Source: Candidatus Caccovivens faecavium
Lineage (GTDB): Bacteria; Bacillota; Clostridia; Christensenellales; UBA1242
Reading direction: 5' to 3'
Length of the DNA: 14,052 nt
NCBI GenBank assembly: GCA_018715545.1
Contig: DVLK01000043.1
Coordinates: 1 to 14,052 of the forward strand
Shown: positions 1 to 6,460 of the stretch, in pieces
How the letters are laid out: each line of letters starts with the position of its first letter
Position numbering within the stretch: position 1 is the stretch's first letter
Notes under the pieces: model-generated
Seen by the model: the letters and a program-made list of their open reading frames with translations, nothing else
Databases searched by the model: none
Told to the model about the DNA's origin: nothing
Translations under genes and position numbers: made by a program

Positions 1-133
1 ATGATTTTTTGTTATATTTTTATTGGATTTATAAATTATCTTAAAAATCTAAAATTTGAAAATTCATTCTACTTTAAATATTAGAAAATCAAATTGAAAT
101 AAATATATAAAAATATTTAATAAAAATATAAAA
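1..133. other. AT-rich non-coding edge, no gene seen
   Basis: This stretch lies beyond the terminator of the merR-type gene. It is almost entirely A and T and holds no ORF with a ribosome binding site. An open frame from the first base ends at a TAG near position 84 (about 27 codons), but it has no visible initiation signals and a composition typical of spacer. It could be the end of a gene lying outside the window, which cannot be judged here. Confidence 0.5.
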
Positions 134-161
134 AATAAAGCCCTTATTAAGGGGCTTTATT
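134..161 (-). terminator. Intrinsic terminator of the merR-type gene
   Basis: On the minus strand, just after the TAA stop at 163-165, AAAGCCC pairs with GGGCTTT (137-143 with 152-158), and flanking A/T pairs extend the stem. The loop is about 8 nt. A T-rich run follows on the minus strand, reading ATTTTTTATATTTTTA. This is a standard Rho-independent terminator and it ends the regulator as a single-gene unit. Confidence 0.85.
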
Positions 162-162
162 T

Positions 163-1173
163 TTAATTTCCTGACTTTTTAAAAACATAATACATCGGCT
201 TCATTCCGCCAAAAGAGTAATCTCCTGATTTGTGTTCCATAAACAGGTATTTTTCGCCATTGAGTTCTTTGATGATATATTTTTGTGCAACTTGTGGTAT
301 TTCAAATATAATATAGCCTTTTGTCCAACGAATTTTATCTTTTAAAATTCCTCCGTCTGAAAGTGTAAACAACAAGTTACCATTTTCCATTATAGCAACA
401 TCTTTGTAATAACCATAATCCTTTTTCATGTCGCCTTTGAAATCCTTTATGTCTTGCACAAATCCACAAACACTCCATACGCCAACTAAATTTTTGTCAT
501 CTTTAAACGGCATTGAAATATCATCCTTAAACATCACTTCGTCTTGCTTGTAGGCTTTATGGTCGATGTTTTTATAGACAGCGTAAAACTCCACTTCGTT
601 GTCATATTTAAACTCGATTATGAGTTTGTCGTCAACAAATTCGTATTTCAACGGCTTGTCTTTAAAAAAGATATACCCTTTTGTCCAAAAGGTGATTACC
701 CAATATTTTTCACCTTTTGGCAAGAACACTAAATTTTTAAGTGCGAAATATCTGTCAGGCTTTACTTTTCCAAGCAAAGCATCTTTCTTCTCTACCGAGG
801 TTCCAAGAAGTTGCCATTTGCCGACAAGTTTTTCATCATTGATAAAATTTTTCATAATTAACTCTCCTTTTTCGTCTTTATAGAGGTTGGAAAGTTCGTT
901 AAGGCTTTTTCTTATCTCTCTCATTTTTTGTTTTAATTCTTTTGACTTTTTAATGACGGCTGTATCATCAAAATCCCTGATTTCTGCTAGCTTGAAACCT
1001 AGGCTTTTTAGATACAGTATCTTTAAAAGTTCTTCGATGTTCCTTTGGTCGTATTGCCTATACCCCGTCATAGTGTCAACTTGTGCCGGAATTAGCAATC
1101 CCTCTTCCTCATAGTAGCGTATAGTCTTGGCTGGAACACCTGTGAGTTTTGAAAAATCACCTATTCTTAACAT
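163..1173 (-). CDS. MerR-family regulator with duplicated C-terminal sensor-like domain
   Basis: A 336-residue probable transcription factor. Residues 1-68 are a typical MerR winged helix-turn-helix: RIGDFSKLTGVPAKTIRYYEEEGLL, then the GYRQYD wing, then LKSLGFKLAEI. Residues 70-100 form the usual linker helix. The rest (about 107-336) holds two copies of one domain. Each begins LVGxW (117-120 and 229-233) and carries the motif WTKGYI (163-168 and 283-288); the second copy ends SGDYSFGGMKPMYYVFKK. As I recall it, this WTKGY/GDY..GMKP domain also occurs in Bacillota beside BlaR1-like and other regulators; its ligand is unknown to me. The start is set by AGGAGG at 1181-1186, 7 bases upstream. 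Codon 107 is a second possible start with its own ribosome binding site. The gene has a MerR-style promoter and a terminator, so it is probably autoregulated and monocistronic. The MerR call is secure; the inducer is not known. Confidence 0.9.
   Translation of the reverse strand: MLRIGDFSKLTGVPAKTIRYYEEEGLLIPAQVDTMTGYRQYDQRNIEELLKILYLKSLGFKLAEIRDFDDTAVIKKSKELKQKMREIRKSLNELSNLYKDEKGELIMKNFINDEKLVGKWQLLGTSVEKKDALLGKVKPDRYFALKNLVFLPKGEKYWVITFWTKGYIFFKDKPLKYEFVDDKLIIEFKYDNEVEFYAVYKNIDHKAYKQDEVMFKDDISMPFKDDKNLVGVWSVCGFVQDIKDFKGDMKKDYGYYKDVAIMENGNLLFTLSDGGILKDKIRWTKGYIIFEIPQVAQKYIIKELNGEKYLFMEHKSGDYSFGGMKPMYYVFKKSGN
853..869 (-). promoter_or_regulatory. Internal ribosome binding site and start inside the MerR-type gene
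   Basis: Within the regulator gene, AAGGAG (864-869, minus strand) stands 8 bases before an in-frame ATG at 853-855, which is codon 107. The position is exactly the boundary between the linker helix and the C-terminal sensor-like domain. Initiation here would give a 230-residue protein lacking the DNA-binding part. The site is directly visible; its use in vivo is inference. Confidence 0.5.
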
Positions 1174-1195
1174 CCTTTTTCCTCCTCTTGCCTAT

Positions 1196-1226
1196 GTTTT
1201 ATCATTACAGTTAACTGGAAAGTCAA
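1196..1226 (-). promoter_or_regulatory. MerR-type promoter with operator in a long spacer
   Basis: On the minus strand, TTGACT (1221-1226) and TAAAAC (1196-1201) are separated by 19 bases. The spacer is filled by the dyad TTaCAGTTAACTGgAA (1205-1220). A 19-20 bp spacer holding a dyad is the hallmark of promoters activated by MerR proteins through DNA distortion, and the gene just downstream encodes a MerR protein. Autoregulation is therefore likely. An alternative -10, GATAAA with a 17 bp spacer, also exists, which lowers certainty. Confidence 0.65.
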
Positions 1227-1302
1227 TACTTTTTTCTAAAATTTTTATAAATTTTTTTTATTTTGATAAATAGACTAAAATGTTTGTTTTAGATAACAAA
1301 TT

Positions 1303-2508
1303 TTATTTATCTTCTTCACTCTTCTTATCTAATTGTTCACGGTCAAGCGCTGTGGAAATTTTTGTGTCAAGAAGAGCATTTCCACGCACAATCTTATTAT
1401 GTCCATATTTTTGGCGTATGGTGTGCATAATCTCATCCATATTGTCGTTCTTCTCTTCAAAAAAAGATAGTTGCACGCTTTCTTCAAAGCCACTGACCGT
1501 TATTCCTAATAACCTGACTCGTTTAAGACTAAAAAAACTCTCTTTGAAAAGTTTAAGTGCATACTTTGAGAAAACTTCGCTACTTCGACATGGCGGTATC
1601 TGACATTGACGCTGATAAAACTTTAAATCGGCATCGCGAACGACAATAGACAGTGTGCGTGCCTTCATTAAGTTGTGTTTTATCATTCTTTCCGCCACAC
1701 TTTCGGCAATCGTGGTAAAGGCAAGCGAAATTTCTTTTAAATCGGTCAAATCTTTGTAGAAAGTTGTGCTGTTGCCCACGCTTTTTGGCTCTTCGTATTC
1801 GCTGTTGACCTCGTCATCATCAAGTCCGTTCGCCTTTTTATAGAGGTCATCGCCCACTTTGCCAAATTCCTTCACGAGAAAGTTTCTGTCCATGTGCGCT
1901 AAGTCGCCTATCGTAGTAACTCCAAATCTTTCCAATTTTTCTCTACTCTTTCTGCCAACACCAAACATGTCACTAACAGGGAGTGGCCACACGATATCCT
2001 TAAAGTTCTCTTCCGTGATGACAGTTGTCGCATCTGGTTTTTTATAGTCACTGCCAATTTTAGCGAAGGTCTTGTTGTAACTTACGCCAACAGAGATTGT
2101 CAGCCCTATCTCTTTCTTCACGCGCTCACGAATATCATTGGCGATTTCCACTGGCGTGCCGAAGATTTTGCTGTGCGTGACATCCAAAAAGCATTCATCA
2201 ATCGAAAAAACTTCCACCTTATCGGTGTAACTTTCGTAGATGCGTCTAACAAGTCTTGAATATTTATTATATAAAGAAAAGTGAGGTGGACATATTACGA
2301 GGTTTTTGCATAGTCTTTTCGCCTCGTGTGTGGTCACCCCACATCTAACACCAAACTTTTTTGCTTCATAGTTGGACGCCACAACAACGCCATGCCTATC
2401 TTCTTCACGCCCGCCCACTGCAACAGGCAAGCCCTTTAAAGAAGGATTTTGAAGCACCTCACAGCTGGCATAAAAATTGTTTAAATCACAGTGTAGTATT
2501 GCTCTCAC
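1303..2508 (-). CDS. dinB: DNA polymerase IV (Y-family translesion polymerase)
   Basis: A 401-residue Y-family polymerase that copies past damaged template bases. The palm carries the catalytic acidic residues in HCDLNNFYAS (D8) and FSIDECFLDVT (D104, E105). Y13 sits at the steric-gate position. The region GVGRKSREKLERFGVTTIGDLA (183-204) is the helix-hairpin-helix thumb. The little finger covers about 240-340 and ends in QLSFF (346-350), a good match to the clamp-binding motif that recruits the sliding clamp. A tail with QKYGHNKIVRG (366-376) is usual in Bacillota homologues. The gene starts at GTG (2506-2508), whose bases overlap the TGA stop of the MscS-type gene as GTGA, so translation is probably coupled. 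The ribosome binding site is weak and A-rich. This start puts the catalytic motif at the normal distance from the N-terminus. No Bacillus-type LexA box is visible near the operon promoter. Confidence 0.96.
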   Translation of the reverse strand: MRAILHCDLNNFYASCEVLQNPSLKGLPVAVGGREEDRHGVVVASNYEAKKFGVRCGVTTHEAKRLCKNLVICPPHFSLYNKYSRLVRRIYESYTDKVEVFSIDECFLDVTHSKIFGTPVEIANDIRERVKKEIGLTISVGVSYNKTFAKIGSDYKKPDATTVITEENFKDIVWPLPVSDMFGVGRKSREKLERFGVTTIGDLAHMDRNFLVKEFGKVGDDLYKKANGLDDDEVNSEYEEPKSVGNSTTFYKDLTDLKEISLAFTTIAESVAERMIKHNLMKARTLSIVVRDADLKFYQRQCQIPPCRSSEVFSKYALKLFKESFFSLKRVRLLGITVSGFEESVQLSFFEEKNDNMDEIMHTIRQKYGHNKIVRGNALLDTKISTALDREQLDKKSEEDK

Positions 2509-3647
2509 TTTTTCTTTCTTTTACTTTTTTTCTCTTCTACTTTTTCTTCTTGCTTATCTTCAACTTTTTCATTTGTTGCTTCTTGCACACTTGCCACTTT
2601 CACAATATTTTCTTCTTGCGTTTCACTTTTTGTTGCATTTTCTAAATTTGAAAGAGCTAAGATATTTTTATCAGTTACGATTTCTTGCTTTTTATCTTTT
2701 TTCTTCTTTTTAGCTTTCTTTTCGTGTTTTGTCAGTCCTTTCTTTAACAAATTGAAAACATCTTTGTCTTTTTTAGCTTCTCTTACTTTTTCTACACGCT
2801 CTGGCAATTTCTTGCCGATGACAGGTGCGTTCACATTATCTTTACGCTCTCTAACTTCAAGTTGATTATATGGAACGGAAACTTTGTTGCGCTTAAACTC
2901 GTTATACACCCATTCCATGACATAGTAGTATACATCCCAATAATCTTCATTATCACACCAACAATTTGCCGAAAAGTCAAGACTTGACGCATTCATCGTT
3001 TTTAGCCTACAAAATGGAGCAGGGTCAAGATAAACTCTTCCGTCACTCTTCATCACATCGGTGACTAACTTTTTAACAAGTTCCACATCACTCTCATAGG
3101 CAACTGAGAAAGTAAAATCCACTCTTCGTTTTGCGTTCGCACCAAGATTTGTCACGCTTGAATTGACAATGGTGGAGTTTGGCAAAGTTATCTTTTTGTT
3201 ATCAGAAGTGAGTAGTGTTGTAAAAAGGAAGTTGATGTCCGTAATATTTCCCTCAACACCATCAACAATTATGTAATCACCCTTTTTAAACATATGATTT
3301 GACACGATGACGATGCCGTTTGCAAGGTTTGCCATGTTGCTTTCAAGAGCCATACCAACAGCAAGAATAAGTGCGCTGATTGCTGTGAGTATGCCTGAAA
3401 TTTGAATGCCAATCTGGCTGAGAAGAATGAGTATCAAAACAAGCCACAAACAAAACTTGACCGCCGTGCAAATGAATTGCTGAGCTATGCGCTCCATTCG
3501 CGTTTTGCCTAACACTTTTCTTAAAACAGTCATTATGATTTTGATAATGATTATGCCAAGTATTAAAATTACAAAAAAGAAGACAATGTTCCAAACGTTT
3601 GTTTGAAAATATGTAACAATGTCATTCCATATACCTGCCCAATCCAT
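2505..3647 (-). CDS. MscS-family mechanosensitive channel with Lys/Glu-rich tail
   Basis: A 380-residue small-conductance mechanosensitive channel that would release solutes on hypo-osmotic shock. Numbered from the MDWAGIW start, TM1 is about 20-43, TM2 about 58-77 and the pore helix TM3 about 83-114. The TM3 region LILAVGMALESNMANLANGIVIV is followed by KKGDYIIVDGVEGNI, the start of the beta domain, as in MscS. The C-terminal alpha/beta domain runs to about residue 268. The last ~95 residues are low-complexity Lys/Glu (for example KKAKKKKKDKK), well beyond the usual MscS end. I chose ATG 3645-3647 because AGGAGG lies 4 bases upstream and because a longer frame opening at 3698 would begin inside the -35 box. 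It is the first gene of an operon with dinB; no functional link between the two is evident. Confidence 0.93.
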   Translation of the reverse strand: MDWAGIWNDIVTYFQTNVWNIVFFFVILILGIIIIKIIMTVLRKVLGKTRMERIAQQFICTAVKFCLWLVLILILLSQIGIQISGILTAISALILAVGMALESNMANLANGIVIVSNHMFKKGDYIIVDGVEGNITDINFLFTTLLTSDNKKITLPNSTIVNSSVTNLGANAKRRVDFTFSVAYESDVELVKKLVTDVMKSDGRVYLDPAPFCRLKTMNASSLDFSANCWCDNEDYWDVYYYVMEWVYNEFKRNKVSVPYNQLEVRERKDNVNAPVIGKKLPERVEKVREAKKDKDVFNLLKKGLTKHEKKAKKKKKDKKQEIVTDKNILALSNLENATKSETQEENIVKVASVQEATNEKVEDKQEEKVEEKKSKRKKK

Positions 3648-3669
3648 ATTTCCTCCTAAGTATAAAGAA

Positions 3670-3698
3670 AGTTTACTCTTTTTCAATAACAAAGTCAA
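3670..3698 (-). promoter_or_regulatory. Sigma-A promoter of the mscS-dinB operon
   Basis: On the minus strand, TTGACT (3693-3698) and TAAACT (3670-3675) are 17 bases apart, placing the transcript start just upstream of the AGGAGG at 3652-3657. It lies back to back with the plus-strand promoter at 3707-3735. No LexA-like dyad is seen here, so SOS control of dinB is not supported by the sequence. Confidence 0.75.
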
Positions 3699-3706
3699 TT
3701 ATTTAA

Positions 3707-3735
3707 TTGCTTAATTTAATAAAAAATGATAAAAT
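3707..3735 (+). promoter_or_regulatory. Extended -10 promoter of the small acidic gene
   Basis: TTGCTT (3707-3712) and TAAAAT (3730-3735) are 17 bases apart. The -10 is preceded by TG one base upstream (TGATAAAAT), the extended -10 form. The predicted start near 3742 gives a leader of only about 15 nt carrying AGGAGA. Confidence 0.75.
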
Positions 3736-3756
3736 ATTTTATATAGGAGAAAAAAT

Positions 3757-4137
3757 ATGGCAAACGAACTTTTATCAGAACTTCTTGAAACATCAGCTAA
3801 CGCTTGTGACGCATTTATCAAAAGCGAAATAGCACTAAATGACGGTGACTTAGTAACCTCACAAAAATTTTCTAAAAATGGTCAAACGCTTATGAAAGCA
3901 CTCATCTTGGATACTTTTAACGAAGTGGAAGAGGCTATCGGCGAAAACATACAAGAAACTTTTGACATAGACTTACCAAACACCATGGAGCTTATACGCG
4001 CACTAAATCAAATTTCTATGTATCTTGGCTCATACATCGGAGCCGAAGAAGATGTCGTCAAAAACATCGCGATAAAAAATCTTTTCAAGGCAATAAATAC
4101 CTCAAAAGAAATTTATTTAGCACTTTTTGAAAATTAA
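3757..4137 (+). CDS. Small acidic helical protein, unknown function
   Basis: A 126-residue soluble protein that I do not recognise. It has no signal peptide or membrane segment. It appears wholly alpha-helical and is acidic: long Glu/Asp-rich stretches include FNEVEEAIGENIQETFDIDLPN (54-75), and a C-terminal helix resembles NLFKAINTSKEIYLALFEN. The only cysteine is C17, so it is unlikely to be a metal-cysteine protein. The layout resembles a small helical-bundle or binding-partner protein, but nothing shows a partner. Expression is well supported: a 17-bp-spaced extended -10 promoter and AGGAGA 6 bases before the ATG. It is divergent from the mscS-dinB operon and followed by a separate promoter for the next gene, so it seems to be transcribed alone or with read-through. 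Confidence 0.8.
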   Translation: MANELLSELLETSANACDAFIKSEIALNDGDLVTSQKFSKNGQTLMKALILDTFNEVEEAIGENIQETFDIDLPNTMELIRALNQISMYLGSYIGAEEDVVKNIAIKNLFKAINTSKEIYLALFEN

Positions 4138-4149
4138 TGCAAATAACCC

Positions 4150-4178
4150 TTGAAAAATTTTGTAATATGCGGTATAAT
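4150..4178 (+). promoter_or_regulatory. Consensus sigma-A promoter of the DUF2188 gene
   Basis: TTGAAA (4150-4155) and a perfect TATAAT (4173-4178) are 17 bases apart. The transcript would start near 4185, leaving a leader of about 18 nt with GAGAGGTGG. This promoter lies between an upstream in-frame ATG at 4137 and the ATG at 4203, so it supports the later start. Confidence 0.85.
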
Positions 4179-4202
4179 AATTTAACAAAAGAGAGGTGGA
4201 GT

Positions 4203-4649
4203 ATGTGGTTTTTTAAAAAGAAAAACAAAAAGGTGGAAGAAAAAGAAGTAGAAGAAAAGAATGAAGAAGTGAAAGCTGAGGTTAAAGAAGAGCCAGAAGC
4301 GAAAGAAGAACCAAAAAAAGCTTCTTCAAAAGCAAAAAACTCTAACACTAAATCTAACAAAAATGAAGAAAAAGCTGTGAAGAAAGTTACCACAAAAAAG
4401 GAAGAAAAAACTGACACAGAAGAAAGCGCTGAAAAAGAAGAAGATAAGAAAGGCTCTTATCGCGTCATTTACAGCAAGGAAGACAAAGTATGGCTCATCA
4501 AAAGAGATGGCGCAAAACGCACAATTGCATCTTTTAAAACGAAAGAGCAAGCACTTGCCCGCGTAAGTGAATTATGCAAAAATCAAAATGCCAAAGTTAT
4601 CGTACATAAAAAGGACGGAAAATTTCAAAAACAAACTAAGAAAATATAA
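4203..4649 (+). CDS. DUF2188 protein with long charged N-terminal arm
   Basis: A 148-residue protein. Residues 84-143 (SYRVIYSKEDKVWLIKRDGAKRTIASFKTKEQALARVSELCKNQNAKVIVHKKDGKFQ in outline) match the DUF2188 pattern: a short strand, then W.IKR.GA.R, then a helix of the KEQAL..VSEL type, then VIVHKKDGK. The function of the domain is not established; its basic surface makes nucleic-acid binding possible. Residues 5-82 are a low-complexity arm of Lys, Glu, Ala, Thr and Asn, probably disordered. The frame can be opened from 4137, but the promoter, the GAGGTGG ribosome binding site and the sequence MWFFKKKNKK all fit the start at 4203. A hairpin terminator begins at the stop codon. The arm resembles the MscS-type tail and the N-terminus of the hydrolase at 11632. 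Confidence 0.85.
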   Translation: MWFFKKKNKKVEEKEVEEKNEEVKAEVKEEPEAKEEPKKASSKAKNSNTKSNKNEEKAVKKVTTKKEEKTDTEESAEKEEDKKGSYRVIYSKEDKVWLIKRDGAKRTIASFKTKEQALARVSELCKNQNAKVIVHKKDGKFQKQTKKI

Positions 4650-4676
4650 AGATAGCAATGCTATCTTTTTTTATTT
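4648..4676 (+). terminator. Intrinsic terminator between convergent genes
   Basis: AAAGATAGC, a 3-nt loop AAT, and GCTATCTTT form a perfect 9-bp stem (4648-4656 with 4660-4668) followed by a T-run on the plus strand. On the minus strand the stem is followed by TTTATATTTTC, so it may also stop the membrane-protein operon coming from the right. Confidence 0.88.
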
Positions 4677-4680
4677 TAAA

Positions 4681-5562
4681 TCAATCTAAATTTTTAAGAT
4701 TTTTGAAAATTATATCCATGATATGCTTATCGTCAAAACTATTTTTCTTTTCATGCTGACTTTTAATAAAGCCATTTATTGCCATTGCAATAGAGAACAC
4801 CAAACAGCCTGCTAGCGAAAATCCGATAAAATAAATGAGTAGGAAGATGATATATGGAACCTTATCGTAAATAATATTTAAAATTGGTAATGTGCAAGGT
4901 AAATATGGGCTGATATAGAACATATTGAATGTGGCAGTGTTGCCAGTGCTGTGGAAGATTATGTTCATTATAAGCGCTATTACAACTAAGACAGAGAAAA
5001 CAGCCATAGCTTTTAAAATACTTTTCCACTTAAAATCAACGGCTCCGCTGACCAATAAAAAGATACCCATAACAACCATGCCACCATGGCATACCATCGT
5101 TTGAATGTTTATTCCTATTGTTTCAATAAAGACATCCCCTGGATAAAACATGACACAGAGCCCTGCAAAGAGAGCAAAGGTTCCTAAATAAGCGTAAAGG
5201 TATTTTTGAAATTCGCACTTTTTAAGACAACCGGCAATAAGAGCCACATACATAGGTGTGGAACAAAATTGGAAAGGGAAAGCATACCATTGATAGCTCC
5301 ATTCGCCAGTTGATGAGTTGAAAGAAAAATTCAACTGCTTATAGATTTCAAGAATTATTCCTAATATTGCATAGGTTAGCACAACGCCACGGATAAACTT
5401 GTCATTGCTTTTGCCTTCCTTTTTATTCTTTAAAGCCAAGGTACATAAAAAGGCTGTTAGAAGTATTACAATACCCCAGCACATCAAGTGGAACCAGCCA
5501 TACGCTTCTGGAAGTGGCATTTGACCGTCTAAACTTGCTAAAAATTTTTCAAATAAACTCAT
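4681..5562 (-). CDS. TMEM164/YwaF-family integral membrane protein (copy A)
   Basis: A 293-residue multi-pass membrane protein of the YwaF type (TIGR02206/TMEM164 family). About seven hydrophobic segments can be drawn. Conserved features include H25 in WFHLMCWG, EIYKQ (72-76), FPFQFCS with C100 (95-101), H159 in MVCHGGMV, and FNMFYISPYLPCTLPILNIIYDKVPY (212-237), typical of the bacterial family. Human TMEM164 is reported to be a cysteine-dependent acyltransferase forming ether phospholipids; the aligned Cys and His here make acyl transfer possible, but no bacterial function is established to my knowledge. The ATG has GAGGTG 6 bases upstream, placed inside the end of the preceding paralogue, and the two genes are separated by 3 bases. 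The pair is probably one transcript ending at the hairpin near 4668. Confidence 0.88.
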   Translation of the reverse strand: MSLFEKFLASLDGQMPLPEAYGWFHLMCWGIVILLTAFLCTLALKNKKEGKSNDKFIRGVVLTYAILGIILEIYKQLNFSFNSSTGEWSYQWYAFPFQFCSTPMYVALIAGCLKKCEFQKYLYAYLGTFALFAGLCVMFYPGDVFIETIGINIQTMVCHGGMVVMGIFLLVSGAVDFKWKSILKAMAVFSVLVVIALIMNIIFHSTGNTATFNMFYISPYLPCTLPILNIIYDKVPYIIFLLIYFIGFSLAGCLVFSIAMAINGFIKSQHEKKNSFDDKHIMDIIFKNLKNLD

Positions 5563-5565
5563 ATT

Positions 5566-6336
5566 TTACACCTCACTTTTTAGAATAGCCATAATTTTTT
5601 TAAATTCTATATCTTCTTTATCATGCTTCTTTTTATTATAAATCAAATTTGAAAATAAAACAATTAATTCGCCACCTATGACGCCAACCAAAATCAGCAC
5701 AATTGTATAAACTACTTGCCCAGCATTAACTCTTAGTGTTTCCATAAAAGGAATGTTGCTATCAAGGATGTTGCAAAAGTTGACATTTAGTATATGTGCT
5801 AGCGGTATCGCTATTATTGCATAACCTAAAATGCCTATTGGCACAAAGATAAAATCTTTTTTTGACGGAAGGTATAGTTTTGAAAACAGCATTGTTAAGT
5901 AAAATAAGATAATGATATGATGATATGTAAAAGTATGAAAACTTGAAAAGTCTTGAAAGATATTATTGCATGATGAACCAATTATGGAGCTAGGATTAAA
6001 GTAAAATAGAATAATAAAAAAGCTTCCCGCCACAAAACACATCGTTTTACCAAACTCTCCTACCTTGCCACAAAAAAAACTTGCAAGCGGATAAAAATAT
6101 AAGAACAAACTACAAAAATGAAGAGGAATAGCCCATAAGGAATAACCGCTTACAATATCTAACACTTGCTTTACTATCTCTAAAAGCCAAACTATAATTG
6201 ATAGAACCATAAGAGGAATGCGCCTAACAACCTCTCCCTTCTTTCTTGTTAAAAAGCTAACAACAAGAGCTATTAATATTACAACTATAAGCACAATAGG
6301 TAAAACTATTGCTTCCGAACTTGTCCAAGTAAACAT
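5566..6336 (-). CDS. TMEM164/YwaF-family integral membrane protein (copy B)
   Basis: A 256-residue multi-pass membrane protein, the divergent paralogue of the gene that follows it. It keeps EIVKQ (53-57), PLHFCS with H73 and C75 (71-76) and the histidine pair in TYHHIII (H139, H140), aligned with EIYKQ, FQFC and CHGG of its partner. It lacks the ISPYLPCTLP block that marks copy A, so its activity may differ or it may act as a partner subunit. The C-terminus is a charged cytoplasmic tail. The start has no ribosome binding site: the bases before ATG read ACCTTT, and an extended -10 box TGTTAAAAT stands 6 bases upstream, so the message is probably leaderless. Family membership is inferred from these motifs and from the tandem arrangement. 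Confidence 0.8.
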   Translation of the reverse strand: MFTWTSSEAIVLPIVLIVVILIALVVSFLTRKKGEVVRRIPLMVLSIIVWLLEIVKQVLDIVSGYSLWAIPLHFCSLFLYFYPLASFFCGKVGEFGKTMCFVAGSFFIILFYFNPSSIIGSSCNNIFQDFSSFHTFTYHHIIILFYLTMLFSKLYLPSKKDFIFVPIGILGYAIIAIPLAHILNVNFCNILDSNIPFMETLRVNAGQVVYTIVLILVGVIGGELIVLFSNLIYNKKKHDKEDIEFKKIMAILKSEV

Positions 6337-6342
6337 AAAGGT

Positions 6343-6351
6343 ATTTTAACA
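6343..6351 (-). promoter_or_regulatory. Extended -10 promoter giving a leaderless transcript
   Basis: On the minus strand TGTTAAAAT (6343-6351) is followed by exactly 6 bases and then the ATG of the membrane-protein gene at 6336. With the usual spacing, +1 falls on the A of ATG. No good -35 box is seen at 17 bp, which the extended TG could compensate. The same 9-mer and spacing recur before position 10156. Confidence 0.55.
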
Positions 6352-6431
6352 AAAAGCATATAAAAATTACAAACAAATATAAAAAATTTCGTTAAAAACT
6401 AGCAATATCTAAAAATCATAAACAAATCCTA

Positions 6432-6460
6432 TTGACAAGTGGATATTTTTATCATATATT
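6432..6460 (+). promoter_or_regulatory. Strong sigma-A promoter of the HTH gene
   Basis: Perfect TTGACA (6432-6437) and TATATT (6455-6460) are spaced by 17 bases. The start falls near 6467, giving a leader of about 143 nt before the ATG at 6610. The -10 box lies inside the left arm of a long inverted repeat. The bases from 6352 to 6431 hold no other signal I can recognise. Confidence 0.8.

Noticed and set aside
1..84. Open frame from the first base, about 27 codons
   Set aside because: It has no ribosome binding site or recognisable motif, and the composition is that of AT-rich spacer.
1277..1304. Weak hairpin after dinB
   Set aside because: The stem is A/T only and is not followed by a T-run on the minus strand, so it is not called as a terminator.
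3590..3600. Palindrome CAAACGTTTG near the 5' end of the MscS-type gene
   Set aside because: It lies within coding sequence for TM1 and is not tied to a promoter; the resemblance to the dyad at 10086 is partial.
3648..3698. 17-codon N-terminal extension of the MscS-type gene
   Set aside because: It would begin inside the -35 box and has no ribosome binding site, while the ATG at 3645-3647 has AGGAGG just upstream.
4137..4202. 22-codon extension of the DUF2188 gene starting in an ATG that overlaps the preceding stop
   Set aside because: A consensus promoter at 4150-4178 lies inside the extension, and a good ribosome binding site precedes the ATG at 4203.
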